64,000 nucleotides of DNA from Massilia sp. NR 4-1 (lineage in GTDB: Bacteria; Pseudomonadota; Gammaproteobacteria; Burkholderiales; Burkholderiaceae_D). Both the position numbers and the translations under genes were made by a program. A model generated the notes under the pieces. The model worked only from the letters and a program-made list of their open reading frames with translations. It was not told the DNA's origin and searched no databases. The stretch lies in NCBI RefSeq assembly GCF_001191005.1, contig NZ_CP012201.1, positions 744,001 to 808,000 of the forward strand. The letters run 5' to 3'. Shown here one piece after another: positions 43,267 through 51,916 of this stretch (its first letter is position 1; every line of letters starts with the position of its first letter).

Positions 43267-43685
43267 AAACGCCATCCCATCCGCCGCGCCGCCAGCAAGG
43301 CGTGGCCCTGCTCGAAGTGCTGGTCTCGGTGGTGATTCTTGCCATCGGTTTGCTGGGCGCGGTCGGCCTGCAGGCCCGCTCCTATGCCGCCCTGTCGGAT
43401 GCCGGCTTGCGCGCCGAGGCCACGATGGCGGCCGACAAGCTGCTCGGCACCATGAGCAACGATCAGGTCAATCTCGGCAACTACGCCCTGGCTGATGGCG
43501 GCCAGCCCAAGGACGAGCTGAAGCCCTGGCTGAGCGAGACCACCACCGCCATCCCCAACGCCAAGGTGACGGTGGCGGTGACGCCGGAACTGCGGCGCAC
43601 CCGCGTCGACCTGCGCATCGCCTGGACGCGCAAGGCCGGCGGCGTGGAAAACGAACACCGCATCACCTCCTATGTGACGAACTGA
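43263..43685 (+). CDS. pilV: Minor pilin PilV
   Basis: The product is 140 residues. RQQGVALLEVLVSVVILAIG is the PilV-type prepilin signal, with Ala-Leu-Leu-Glu after the processing Gly, then LLGAVGLQARSYAALSDAGL. Later it has RVDLRIAWTRKAG, a typical PilV C-terminal strand. It overlaps fimT by ATGA. Confidence 0.93.
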   Translation: MKTPSHPPRRQQGVALLEVLVSVVILAIGLLGAVGLQARSYAALSDAGLRAEATMAADKLLGTMSNDQVNLGNYALADGGQPKDELKPWLSETTTAIPNAKVTVAVTPELRRTRVDLRIAWTRKAGGVENEHRITSYVTN

Positions 43686-43686
43686 T

Positions 43687-44853
43687 ATGCGCACGCCCAC
43701 CACAACGCGCCGCGCCGGCGGCTTTTCCATGATCGAGCTGATGGTCAGCGTGGTGATCGGCATGCTGGCCGTGATGTTCGCCACCCGGCTCTTTATTCAG
43801 GGGGAGCAGAACAAGTCCGCCGCCGTCGGCGGTTCGGACACCATGCAGAACGGCATGCTGGCCCTGTTCTCCATCAATAACGACGCCTCGCAAGCCGGCT
43901 GGGGCTTGAACGATGCGCTGATCGCCGGCTGCGATACGCGCCTTAGCGACACCAGCGGTTTCACCCTGGCGCAGAGCGCGCGCAACGGCGTGCCGATCAC
44001 ACCGCTGGCGCCTGTCGTCATCCAGAGCAATGGCCTGAACTCGGACCAGATCACGCTGTACTCGGGCAGCTCGATGAGCGGCGTCGGCTCGGTCAAGGTG
44101 CGCCAGGACTATAATGCTGGCAATACGATAGGCGTGACCGACACCGCGCCTTTCGGCTTCAACCAGAACGATGTGATCGTGGTGACGCCGGAACCGGCGG
44201 GCGGCCAGTGTTCGATAGCGCAGCTTTCGGCGGCGCCCGCCGCTTCGACCTTCACCTTTACCGCGGGCGGCAGCAACCGCTTCAACGGCGCCGGCCTGCC
44301 CACCACCTACAAGGCCGGCCAGGCGCGCGTCTTCAACCTGGGCCAGGCGGCGCGGCTGTCCTTCCACACCTGGTCGGTGCAGAACGGCATGCTGCTGCTG
44401 CGCGCCACCGACCTGGCCGGAACATCGGCCGCACCCAGCGCCGTGATCGACCATGTGGTGGCGATCAAGGCACAGTACGGACTCGATACGCGGGTCGGCG
44501 ACCTGTTCACGCCCACCACCGGCATGCAGGTCGGCGTCTGGAGCAACGACATGATGGATGCCGATGGCGACGGCATCATCGGCAGCGCGGGCGACTTCCA
44601 GCGCATCGCGGCCATCCGCGTGGCGGTGGTGGCGCGCAGCAAAATGCCGGAAAAAGCCGATCCAACAACCGGCGAATGCAGCGCCACCACGGAAACGCCG
44701 AAAATCTTCAGCACCAAATCGCCGGCCACGGTGGCGGCGAAAGAGGTCACGGTGACGCTGGCGCTGGCCGGCGATCCGCTCAGCTGGAAATGCTACCGCT
44801 ACCGGGTCTTCGAAACCATCGTCCCGATCCGCAACGCAGGCTGGAGGCCATGA
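43687..44853 (+). CDS. pilW: Minor pilin PilW
   Basis: The product is 388 residues. The signal RRAGGFSMIELMVSVVIGML precedes a long globular part; MQNGMLALFSINNDASQAGW is typical of PilW, as are the large size and the C-terminal YRVFETIVPIRNAGW. It overlaps pilX by ATGA. PilW with PilV, PilX and FimT forms the priming tip complex that carries PilY1. Confidence 0.93.
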   Translation: MRTPTTTRRAGGFSMIELMVSVVIGMLAVMFATRLFIQGEQNKSAAVGGSDTMQNGMLALFSINNDASQAGWGLNDALIAGCDTRLSDTSGFTLAQSARNGVPITPLAPVVIQSNGLNSDQITLYSGSSMSGVGSVKVRQDYNAGNTIGVTDTAPFGFNQNDVIVVTPEPAGGQCSIAQLSAAPAASTFTFTAGGSNRFNGAGLPTTYKAGQARVFNLGQAARLSFHTWSVQNGMLLLRATDLAGTSAAPSAVIDHVVAIKAQYGLDTRVGDLFTPTTGMQVGVWSNDMMDADGDGIIGSAGDFQRIAAIRVAVVARSKMPEKADPTTGECSATTETPKIFSTKSPATVAAKEVTVTLALAGDPLSWKCYRYRVFETIVPIRNAGWRP

Positions 44854-45437
44854 TGAACATCAAACGCGCCGCGCAGTCCGGGATCGCCATGCCGATCATG
44901 CTGATCATGCTGGCCGTGATGCTGGTCAGCAGCATCTATCTGCTGCGCTCCAGCACCTCGACCACCATCACCACGGCCAATCTGGCCTACGACTCGGCGC
45001 TGAGCAAATCGGCCGACCTGGGCATCCACACGGCTTTCGCCTGGCTCAGCACCGTCGCCAAGTCGCAGCTGAATGCCGATGTCGCGGCCTCCGGCTATGT
45101 GTCGACGCTGAATCCCGTCCACACCGTCAGCACGCCCGCGTTCTGGAACGGTTCCGTGACCATCGACGATCCGGCCAAGGAAAACCGCATCGAGTACGTG
45201 ATCCACCGCATGTGCACTTTCGCGGGCGCCTACAACTCCACGGTGCCGCCCAACAGCTGCACGGTGACGGCGGCCAAGGCCAAGGTCAAGGCGGCCACCA
45301 TGGTGGGCGACAGCCTGTCCTCGGACGCACCGGCCTACCAGGGCAAGCCTGAACTGCACTACGTGATCACCTCGCGCATCTTCGGTCCGCGCGGCGGCAA
45401 TGTGGTGAACCAGGCCGTAGTGATGATGGGGCCGTGA
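44850..45437 (+). CDS. pilX: Minor pilin PilX
   Basis: The product is 195 residues from ATG 44850. RAAQSGIAMPIMLIMLAVML is a PilX-type N-terminus with a hydrophobic helix. Glu5 is absent, as in many PilX proteins. The C-terminal YVITSRIFGPRGGNVVNQAV is characteristic. Two cysteines occur in the central part. GGAGG lies 2-3 bases before the ATG. A longer upstream reading frame is an artefact of overlap with pilW. Confidence 0.9.
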   Translation: MMNIKRAAQSGIAMPIMLIMLAVMLVSSIYLLRSSTSTTITTANLAYDSALSKSADLGIHTAFAWLSTVAKSQLNADVAASGYVSTLNPVHTVSTPAFWNGSVTIDDPAKENRIEYVIHRMCTFAGAYNSTVPPNSCTVTAAKAKVKAATMVGDSLSSDAPAYQGKPELHYVITSRIFGPRGGNVVNQAVVMMGP

Positions 45438-45474
45438 ACGCGGCCGGCAATAGCGACACATGAATGGAACGACC

Positions 45475-48400
45475 ATGAAAATCTCCACCGCCCTTGCAGC
45501 GCTGTGCGCCGCCGTTTCCCTTGCCAGTCTGCTGCCGCTGCCCGCCGCCGCCGCGCCGACGAATATCGCGCAAGTGCCGCTGCTGAACATCAGCGGCACC
45601 GGCACCGTCAAGCCGAACCTGATGCTGCTGTTCGATAATTCGGGATCGATGGAGCAGTCCTATACGCCGGACTATGTGAACGACAGCCTGTGCCGTTCGC
45701 GAGCCCAGCTCTCCAGCGGCACCACGGCCTGCACGGTGGGGCATCCGCCTTTCATGAGTGCCGATTTCAACCGCCAGTACTACAATCCGGCGCTGCGCTA
45801 CCAGCCGCCCATCAAATGGGACGGCACGTTTTACCAGGAGCAGACGGCCGGCAATACCAGCAACTGGACCAATGTGGTCAGCGATGGCTTCAATGTGCTG
45901 AACACCGATTTGTACGGCAACTCGGATACCGCGATCAACCTGGTGACGGGCTATCCCGACCTGCAATGGTGCGACCCGTCCAACACCAGCGACTGCAAGC
46001 GCAATACCGCCACCTACAACTATCCCGACAACACCTACCGCAACGCCAGCGCCATCAACGTCGGCCCGTACTACTACACGATAGGCGTGGCCGAGTTCTG
46101 TACCGACGATTCGATGGTGAATTGTAAATCGACATCGGCCGGCGCCACCGCGCCGACGGGCTATCCGGTGCCGGTCAAGGTCCGCTGGTGCAACAGCACG
46201 GCGCTCACCAGCTGCCAGGCCAAGCGCGTGGGATCGTTCATCTACCCACGCTACTCGCAGGCCACCGGCGCCATCGCCTCTTACGGCACGATTGCCATTG
46301 GCGCGTCGAAAACCACGTCCTCGCTGAACATCACCTCGGTGGTAGTCAACGAAGGCGGCACCAACCGCACCGTGACCAACAGCAGCGTGACGGCATCGAC
46401 CGGCACCGATACCGCCTTGAAGCAGCAGACCGTCGCCAGCGCATTGGCGGCCAGCATCGTGGCGCGCACCAGTGTCAGCAACGCCTACTATGCTTGCGTG
46501 CGCACGCCTCTGGGCCAGCCCAGCGTGCCGGCCTGCTCGACCTTTGGCATTACCTTGGCGGCCGATAATGTGGTGGCCGTGGTTCCCGTGACCTGCACCG
46601 GCAGCAAATCGCTGGCCACCTGCCAGACGATCAACGACAACACGCGTGCGGGCTGGGGCATCACCGTCAACACCAGCAGCGTGACTTTCCCATCCACGGC
46701 GCTGATGGCGATTTCCGGCACCACGGCCGACGTGAATCCGGCGTCCGTACTGGCCAGCCTGTCGCTGGGCGGCACCACGATTGCCAGCAATATCACCATC
46801 GGCCGCAACGCCAACGCCGCCACGGCGGTCAGCCGCATCGTCTCGGCCATCGGCACCGGCGGCACCTACCGCGCCTACACCGGCGGCAATACGATCACAC
46901 CGACCTGCCAGGCCGCCAGCGCCACTACGGTCTGCATCGTGGTCAACGGCTCCACCAGCAGCGGCTCGAACCTGACAGCGGGTTCGCAAAGCAGTAAAGG
47001 CACCATGGCCTTCTCCTTTACGCCCACCGTGGCCAGTACCGACAATATCCCCACCACGGTGGTGGCGCTGTCAGCCGGCTCTGCCGCGCCCAGCACCTTT
47101 GTGCGAGTGAATATCGTGAGCGGTTCCACCTATCCGAAGAGCAGCGCGCGCAGCGACTGCACGGCCAGCGCCGGCGTTTGCACCTATAGCGAAGAGATGA
47201 CCAACTTCGCCAACTGGTACTCGTATTACAAGACCCGCCTGCAGATGATGAAGACTTCGGTCGGCATCGCTTTTTCGGCCGTCAACAGTAATTACCGGGT
47301 CGGCTATGTGCGCCTGTCCTCAGCCGGCGCGGCGGGTGCCATCGACCAGAAACCCGCCGACTTTACCGGCACGGCGCGCAGCACCTGGTACTCGAACCTG
47401 TACAACACCAGCACCAGCGGCTCCACGCCCAGCCGTCCCGCGCTGGACAGCGTGGGCAAGATGTTCGCCAACCAGGCACCGTACAACTACGCGTCGGGCC
47501 AGGAAGTGGTGCAGTTTCCCTGCCAGCAGAACTTCACCATCCTGACCACGGACGGCTACTGGAACGGCGGCAGCGCAGCCAGCGTGGCGAATAATGACAA
47601 CGTGGAATCGAGCGGCCGTTTCTGCCTGTCGCAGCAAGGCTGCGTCGACAGCCGGGCGCAAACCCAGCCCTCGCTGGCCGACGTGGCGCTGTACTGGTAT
47701 AACGGCGGCTCCAGCACCTCAACCGTATCGCTGCGGCCTTCGCTGGAAGACATGAGCAAGGAAGGGCAGGTGCCGGCCGGGCCGAACGAAAACACCCACC
47801 TGCATATGAACACCTATACCCTGGGCTTGGGCATGGACGGCATCATGACCTATGAGGCGAACTACGACACGGCGGCCAAGGCGGGCGGCGATTTCTACAA
47901 CCTGATTACGGCCGCCAGCAGCGGCTGTCCCTGGAACAGCGGCGGCGCCTATGTGTGGCCCGATCCGCAGACTTCCAGCACCGCCAACACCGTGCAGGAA
48001 AGGGTGGACGATCTGTGGCACACCGCCATCAACGGCCACGGCAAGTACTTCAGCGCCAACGAGCCGAAGGAAGTGGTGGAGGGCTTGCAGGCGGCGCTTG
48101 CCAAGATGCAGATCAGCACCGGCGCTGCGGCTGCAGCCGCCACCTCCACGCCAAATATTTCGCAGGAGGATAGCGACATCTTCTCCGACACCTTCACCAC
48201 TGTGAAATGGTACGGCGAGCTGGCCAAGCGCAAGATCGACGTCAGCACGGGCGAAGTGTCGGCCAATACGGTGTGGGTGAGCACCAATATCCTGGGCACG
48301 CAGGTGCTGGACAATTCGCGCAAGATCTACAAATACGACGGCTCCAGCTCCACGCCCGAGGAATTCACCTACGATAATCTGGATGCCACGGAGCGCAGCT

Positions 48401-50085
48401 GGTTCGACAATAAATGCGCCGCGCTGAGCCAGTGCACCCTGCTTGACACCACCAAGCGCGCCATCGTCAACGATGGCCGTAACCTGGTGGCCTGGCTGCG
48501 CGGCGCCCAGCAGTATTCCGACGATGAAGTCTTCCGCGCCTACAGCACGACAGTGGTGAATGGTGCGACCATCCCCATTGTGCTGGGCGATATCGCCTCG
48601 TCCAAGCCGGCCTATATGCGCGAACCGCGCAAGAGCTATACCATCAGCGACTACGACAGCTTCAAGAACAGCTACGCCGATCGCGCCGCCACCGTCTTCA
48701 CCGCCGCCAACGACGGCATGCTGCACGCCTTCGACGCCGCCGATGGGCGCGAGCTGTGGGCCTATATGCCGCGCATCACGATGAAGAAGCTGTACGCGCT
48801 GGCCAGCACCACCTATGGCACCAATCACCAGTTCACCACCGACGGCGCGCCGGAGCTGGGCGACGTCTACTTCGACGGCGCCTGGCATACCATCATGGTG
48901 GCGGGCCTGAATGCGGGCGGGCGCGGCTTCTATGCGCTCGATGTCACCAATGCCGGCGCCCCCAAAGGAGCGAAATACGGGCAGGCGCCGAAAGTGCTGT
49001 GGGAGCTGTGCGCCGATTCGAGCATCTGCTCGCGCAACGACCCGGACATCGGCCTGACCTTCGGCAATCCGCAGTTCGGCATGTGGAACAACCGCTGGGT
49101 GGTCTACCTGACCTCGGGCTACAACAATATCCCCGGCGTGGACGGCATCAACACCGGCAGCGGCGAAGGCATTCTGTACATCGTCGATGTGAAGACGGGC
49201 GAAATTCTTGCCAAGCAGTCCACCGGATCGGGCAATGTGACCACGCCATCCGGCCTGGCGCGCATCACGGCTATCACCAACGATCCGGCAGGCGATCCGG
49301 TCACCACCTATATCTACGGCGGCGACAATCTGGGCCAGTTCTGGCGCTTCGACCTGACCAAGACCCTGACCACCGGCATCGGCGTGCGCAAAATGGGCTC
49401 GACCGGCACCACGCAGCCGATCACCACGCGGCCCGACGTGACGCTGTGCGAAGTCAAGGTCAAGGATGCCTCGGGCATCGAGACGTCGAAAGCGCAGCGC
49501 GTGGTGCTGTTCGGCACCGGGCGCCTGCTTGACGTGCCGGACACCACCAACACCGACGTGCAAAGCCTGTATCTGCTGAAGGACGTGGACGCCGACACCA
49601 GCACCATCAATGTGCGCGGCAGCGGCATGGTGGAGCAGACCTTGAGCCGGCGCAGCGGCGGCTCGGCCGGCACTTCGGTGTACGACATCACCAAGAACGC
49701 GGTGGACCTGAATACCAAGAGCGGCTGGTTCTTCGACTGGAAGCTGAACGCCGGTGAGCGCATGAACCTCGATCCCAAGATCGTCAGCGGGGCGGGCAAT
49801 GTGGTGACGAATATCCCGACTTCCAGCTCATCCTGCTCGGTGGGCGGCACCAGCAACGCCTACCAGGTCGACGTCTGCAAAGGCACGTCGATCAGCGACA
49901 ACCCGGTCGGCAGCACCCTGTCCAATACCTCGGCGGCGGTCGGTTTCATCATCATCCGCCTGCCCAAGGGCGAGCTGAAAATGATCACCACCACGGCCAA
50001 GGGCGAGACGCTGACGCGGCCCCTGTCCGAACTCGACTCAGCCGGCGCCCACCGCGTGGGCTGGCGCCGAGTCAAGGGCGAATAG
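45475..50085 (+). CDS. pilY1: Type IV pilus tip protein PilY1
   Basis: The product is 1536 residues. The signal peptide is MKISTALAALCAAVSLASLL to about Ala27. A von Willebrand A domain starts with the metal site LMLLFDNSGSM (near 45) and resumes far later with FTILTTDGYW. About 500 residues are inserted between, including two related modules, each a Ser/Thr-rich helix-strand unit with a Cys pair (about 295-390 and 425-520). The C-terminal PilY1 propeller has TVFTAANDGMLHAFDAADGR, ELWAYMPRITMKKLYALAST, GDVYFDGAWHTIMVAGLNAG and TTYIYGGDNLGQFWRFDLTK. PilY1 sits at the pilus tip, controls retraction in a Ca-dependent way and can signal surface contact. Start 45475 was preferred over 45460 because it begins the signal peptide. 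Confidence 0.93.
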   Translation: MKISTALAALCAAVSLASLLPLPAAAAPTNIAQVPLLNISGTGTVKPNLMLLFDNSGSMEQSYTPDYVNDSLCRSRAQLSSGTTACTVGHPPFMSADFNRQYYNPALRYQPPIKWDGTFYQEQTAGNTSNWTNVVSDGFNVLNTDLYGNSDTAINLVTGYPDLQWCDPSNTSDCKRNTATYNYPDNTYRNASAINVGPYYYTIGVAEFCTDDSMVNCKSTSAGATAPTGYPVPVKVRWCNSTALTSCQAKRVGSFIYPRYSQATGAIASYGTIAIGASKTTSSLNITSVVVNEGGTNRTVTNSSVTASTGTDTALKQQTVASALAASIVARTSVSNAYYACVRTPLGQPSVPACSTFGITLAADNVVAVVPVTCTGSKSLATCQTINDNTRAGWGITVNTSSVTFPSTALMAISGTTADVNPASVLASLSLGGTTIASNITIGRNANAATAVSRIVSAIGTGGTYRAYTGGNTITPTCQAASATTVCIVVNGSTSSGSNLTAGSQSSKGTMAFSFTPTVASTDNIPTTVVALSAGSAAPSTFVRVNIVSGSTYPKSSARSDCTASAGVCTYSEEMTNFANWYSYYKTRLQMMKTSVGIAFSAVNSNYRVGYVRLSSAGAAGAIDQKPADFTGTARSTWYSNLYNTSTSGSTPSRPALDSVGKMFANQAPYNYASGQEVVQFPCQQNFTILTTDGYWNGGSAASVANNDNVESSGRFCLSQQGCVDSRAQTQPSLADVALYWYNGGSSTSTVSLRPSLEDMSKEGQVPAGPNENTHLHMNTYTLGLGMDGIMTYEANYDTAAKAGGDFYNLITAASSGCPWNSGGAYVWPDPQTSSTANTVQERVDDLWHTAINGHGKYFSANEPKEVVEGLQAALAKMQISTGAAAAAATSTPNISQEDSDIFSDTFTTVKWYGELAKRKIDVSTGEVSANTVWVSTNILGTQVLDNSRKIYKYDGSSSTPEEFTYDNLDATERSWFDNKCAALSQCTLLDTTKRAIVNDGRNLVAWLRGAQQYSDDEVFRAYSTTVVNGATIPIVLGDIASSKPAYMREPRKSYTISDYDSFKNSYADRAATVFTAANDGMLHAFDAADGRELWAYMPRITMKKLYALASTTYGTNHQFTTDGAPELGDVYFDGAWHTIMVAGLNAGGRGFYALDVTNAGAPKGAKYGQAPKVLWELCADSSICSRNDPDIGLTFGNPQFGMWNNRWVVYLTSGYNNIPGVDGINTGSGEGILYIVDVKTGEILAKQSTGSGNVTTPSGLARITAITNDPAGDPVTTYIYGGDNLGQFWRFDLTKTLTTGIGVRKMGSTGTTQPITTRPDVTLCEVKVKDASGIETSKAQRVVLFGTGRLLDVPDTTNTDVQSLYLLKDVDADTSTINVRGSGMVEQTLSRRSGGSAGTSVYDITKNAVDLNTKSGWFFDWKLNAGERMNLDPKIVSGAGNVVTNIPTSSSSCSVGGTSNAYQVDVCKGTSISDNPVGSTLSNTSAAVGFIIIRLPKGELKMITTTAKGETLTRPLSELDSAGAHRVGWRRVKGE

Positions 50086-50168
50086 GGCAGGAGGGGATTT
50101 TTCCCGGTGCGGCGTGAAAAACGGTAAAATAGCAGGTTTTCCTGCACACCCGTTCGATCGCCGCTACC

Positions 50169-51836
50169 ATGTCCCAAGAGACCGAAGTCAACATCCCAGA
50201 CAACAACGAAGCAGCCGCCTCGGCGGGCAGCTCCAAGACGCCTGCACTGATTGCGCGCGAAGTTCAACGCCGCCGCACCTTCGGCATCATCTCCCACCCG
50301 GATGCGGGTAAAACCACGCTGACCGAAAAGCTGCTGCTGTTCTCGGGCGCGATCCAGATGGCCGGCACGGTCAAGGCGCGCAAGAGCGGCCGCCACGCCA
50401 CCTCCGACTGGATGGAAATCGAGAAGCAGCGCGGCATTTCCGTGGCCTCCTCGGTGATGCAGTTCGACTTCCGCGACCACATCATCAACCTGCTCGACAC
50501 CCCAGGCCACCAGGATTTTTCGGAAGATACCTACCGCGTGCTGACGGCGGTCGACTCGGCCCTGATGGTGATCGACGCCGCCAAGGGCGTGGAAGCGCAG
50601 ACCATCAAGCTGCTGGACGTCTGCCGCATGCGCAATACGCCCATCGTCACCTTCATGAATAAGCTGGACCGCGAATGCCGCGACCCGCTGGAACTGCTGG
50701 ACGAGCTGGAATCGGTACTGAAGATCCAATGCGCGCCAGTCACCTGGCCGATCGGCATGGGCAAGAACTTCCGCGGCGTATACCACCTGCTGCGCGACGA
50801 GATTCTGCTGTTCCGCGCCGGTGACGAGAGCGCCGACCAGAGTTTTGAAGTCATCAAAGGCATCGACAATCCGCGCCTGCAGGAGATGTTCCCGCTGGAG
50901 ATGGACCAGCTGCGCATGGAAGTGGAACTGGTGCATGGCGCCTCGCATCCCTTCAACCTGGAAGAATTCCTGTCCGGCGTGCAGACCCCGGTCTTCTTCG
51001 GCTCCGCCATCAACAACTTCGGCGTGCGCGAAATCCTGTCGGCCCTGGTGGACTGGGCACCGGCCCCACGCGGCCGCGACGCATCGGTGCGCGTGGTCGA
51101 ACCGAACGAACAGCCGTTCTCCGGCTTCGTGTTCAAGATCCAGGCCAATATGGACCCGGCCCACCGCGACCGCATCGCCTTCCTGCGCGTTTGCTCCGGA
51201 CGCTTCGAGCGCGGCATGAAAGTCAAGCACCTCCGCCTGGGGCGTGAAGTGAAAGTGTCGTCGGTGGTGACCTTCATGGCTTCCTCGCGCGAACAGGTGG
51301 AAGAGGCGTACGCCGGCGACATCATCGGCCTGCCGAACCACGGCAATATGCAGATCGGCGACAGCTTCTCCGAAGGCGAGATGCTGCAATTCACCGGCAT
51401 CCCATATTTCGCGCCCGACTTCTTCCGCTCCGTGCGCATCCGCAACCCGCTGAAGATCAAGCAGCTGCACAAAGGCCTGCAACAGCTGGGTGAAGAGGGC
51501 GCCGTACAGGTCTTCAAGCCAGTGCTGGGTGGCGAACTGGTACTGGGCGCCGTCGGCGTACTGCAGTTTGAGGTGGTCGCTAGCCGTCTGATGAACGAAT
51601 ACGGCGTCGACGCTGTATTCGAAGGCACCAGCATCAGCAGCGCCCGTTGGGTCAGCAGCGACGACAAAAAAGCCCTGGTCGATTTCGAAGCAGCGCTGGG
51701 CCACAACGTCGCCTACGACGCCGCCGGCAACATGGCCTACCTGGCTACCTCCGGCGTCAATCTGCGTCTGACCCAGGAACGCTGGCCGCAACTGACGTTC
51801 CACGCCACCCGCGAACACGCTACCAAGCTCTCCTGA
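50169..51836 (+). CDS. prfC: Peptide chain release factor 3
   Basis: The product is 555 residues. It is a translational GTPase that recycles RF1/RF2 after termination. Residues about 1-30 are a variable Ala/Ser-rich tail. G motifs: ISHPDAGKTTLTEKL (G1), IEKQRGISVASSVMQF (G2), LLDTPGHQDF (G3) and TFMNKLDREC (G4). RF3 sequence KSGRHATSDWMEIEKQRG is clear. Domain 2/3 features include VFFGSAINNFGVREIL. It is followed by a strong terminator. Confidence 0.97.
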   Translation: MSQETEVNIPDNNEAAASAGSSKTPALIAREVQRRRTFGIISHPDAGKTTLTEKLLLFSGAIQMAGTVKARKSGRHATSDWMEIEKQRGISVASSVMQFDFRDHIINLLDTPGHQDFSEDTYRVLTAVDSALMVIDAAKGVEAQTIKLLDVCRMRNTPIVTFMNKLDRECRDPLELLDELESVLKIQCAPVTWPIGMGKNFRGVYHLLRDEILLFRAGDESADQSFEVIKGIDNPRLQEMFPLEMDQLRMEVELVHGASHPFNLEEFLSGVQTPVFFGSAINNFGVREILSALVDWAPAPRGRDASVRVVEPNEQPFSGFVFKIQANMDPAHRDRIAFLRVCSGRFERGMKVKHLRLGREVKVSSVVTFMASSREQVEEAYAGDIIGLPNHGNMQIGDSFSEGEMLQFTGIPYFAPDFFRSVRIRNPLKIKQLHKGLQQLGEEGAVQVFKPVLGGELVLGAVGVLQFEVVASRLMNEYGVDAVFEGTSISSARWVSSDDKKALVDFEAALGHNVAYDAAGNMAYLATSGVNLRLTQERWPQLTFHATREHATKLS

Positions 51837-51853
51837 GTTTAATAAACCTCAAC

Positions 51854-51913
51854 AAATGTCCACCCTGGTGTCTCGGCAGCCCCGCCTGACACCAGGGTTG
51901 GACATTTTTTTTT
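51854..51913. terminator. Terminator between prfC and the GGDEF/EAL gene
   Basis: A long hairpin pairs AAATGTCC (51854-51861) with GGACATTT (51900-51907), and inside that CCCTGGTGTC with GACACCAGGG. It is followed by a run of nine T residues. It terminates prfC and may also serve the minus strand. Confidence 0.9.
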
Positions 51914-51916
51914 AGC

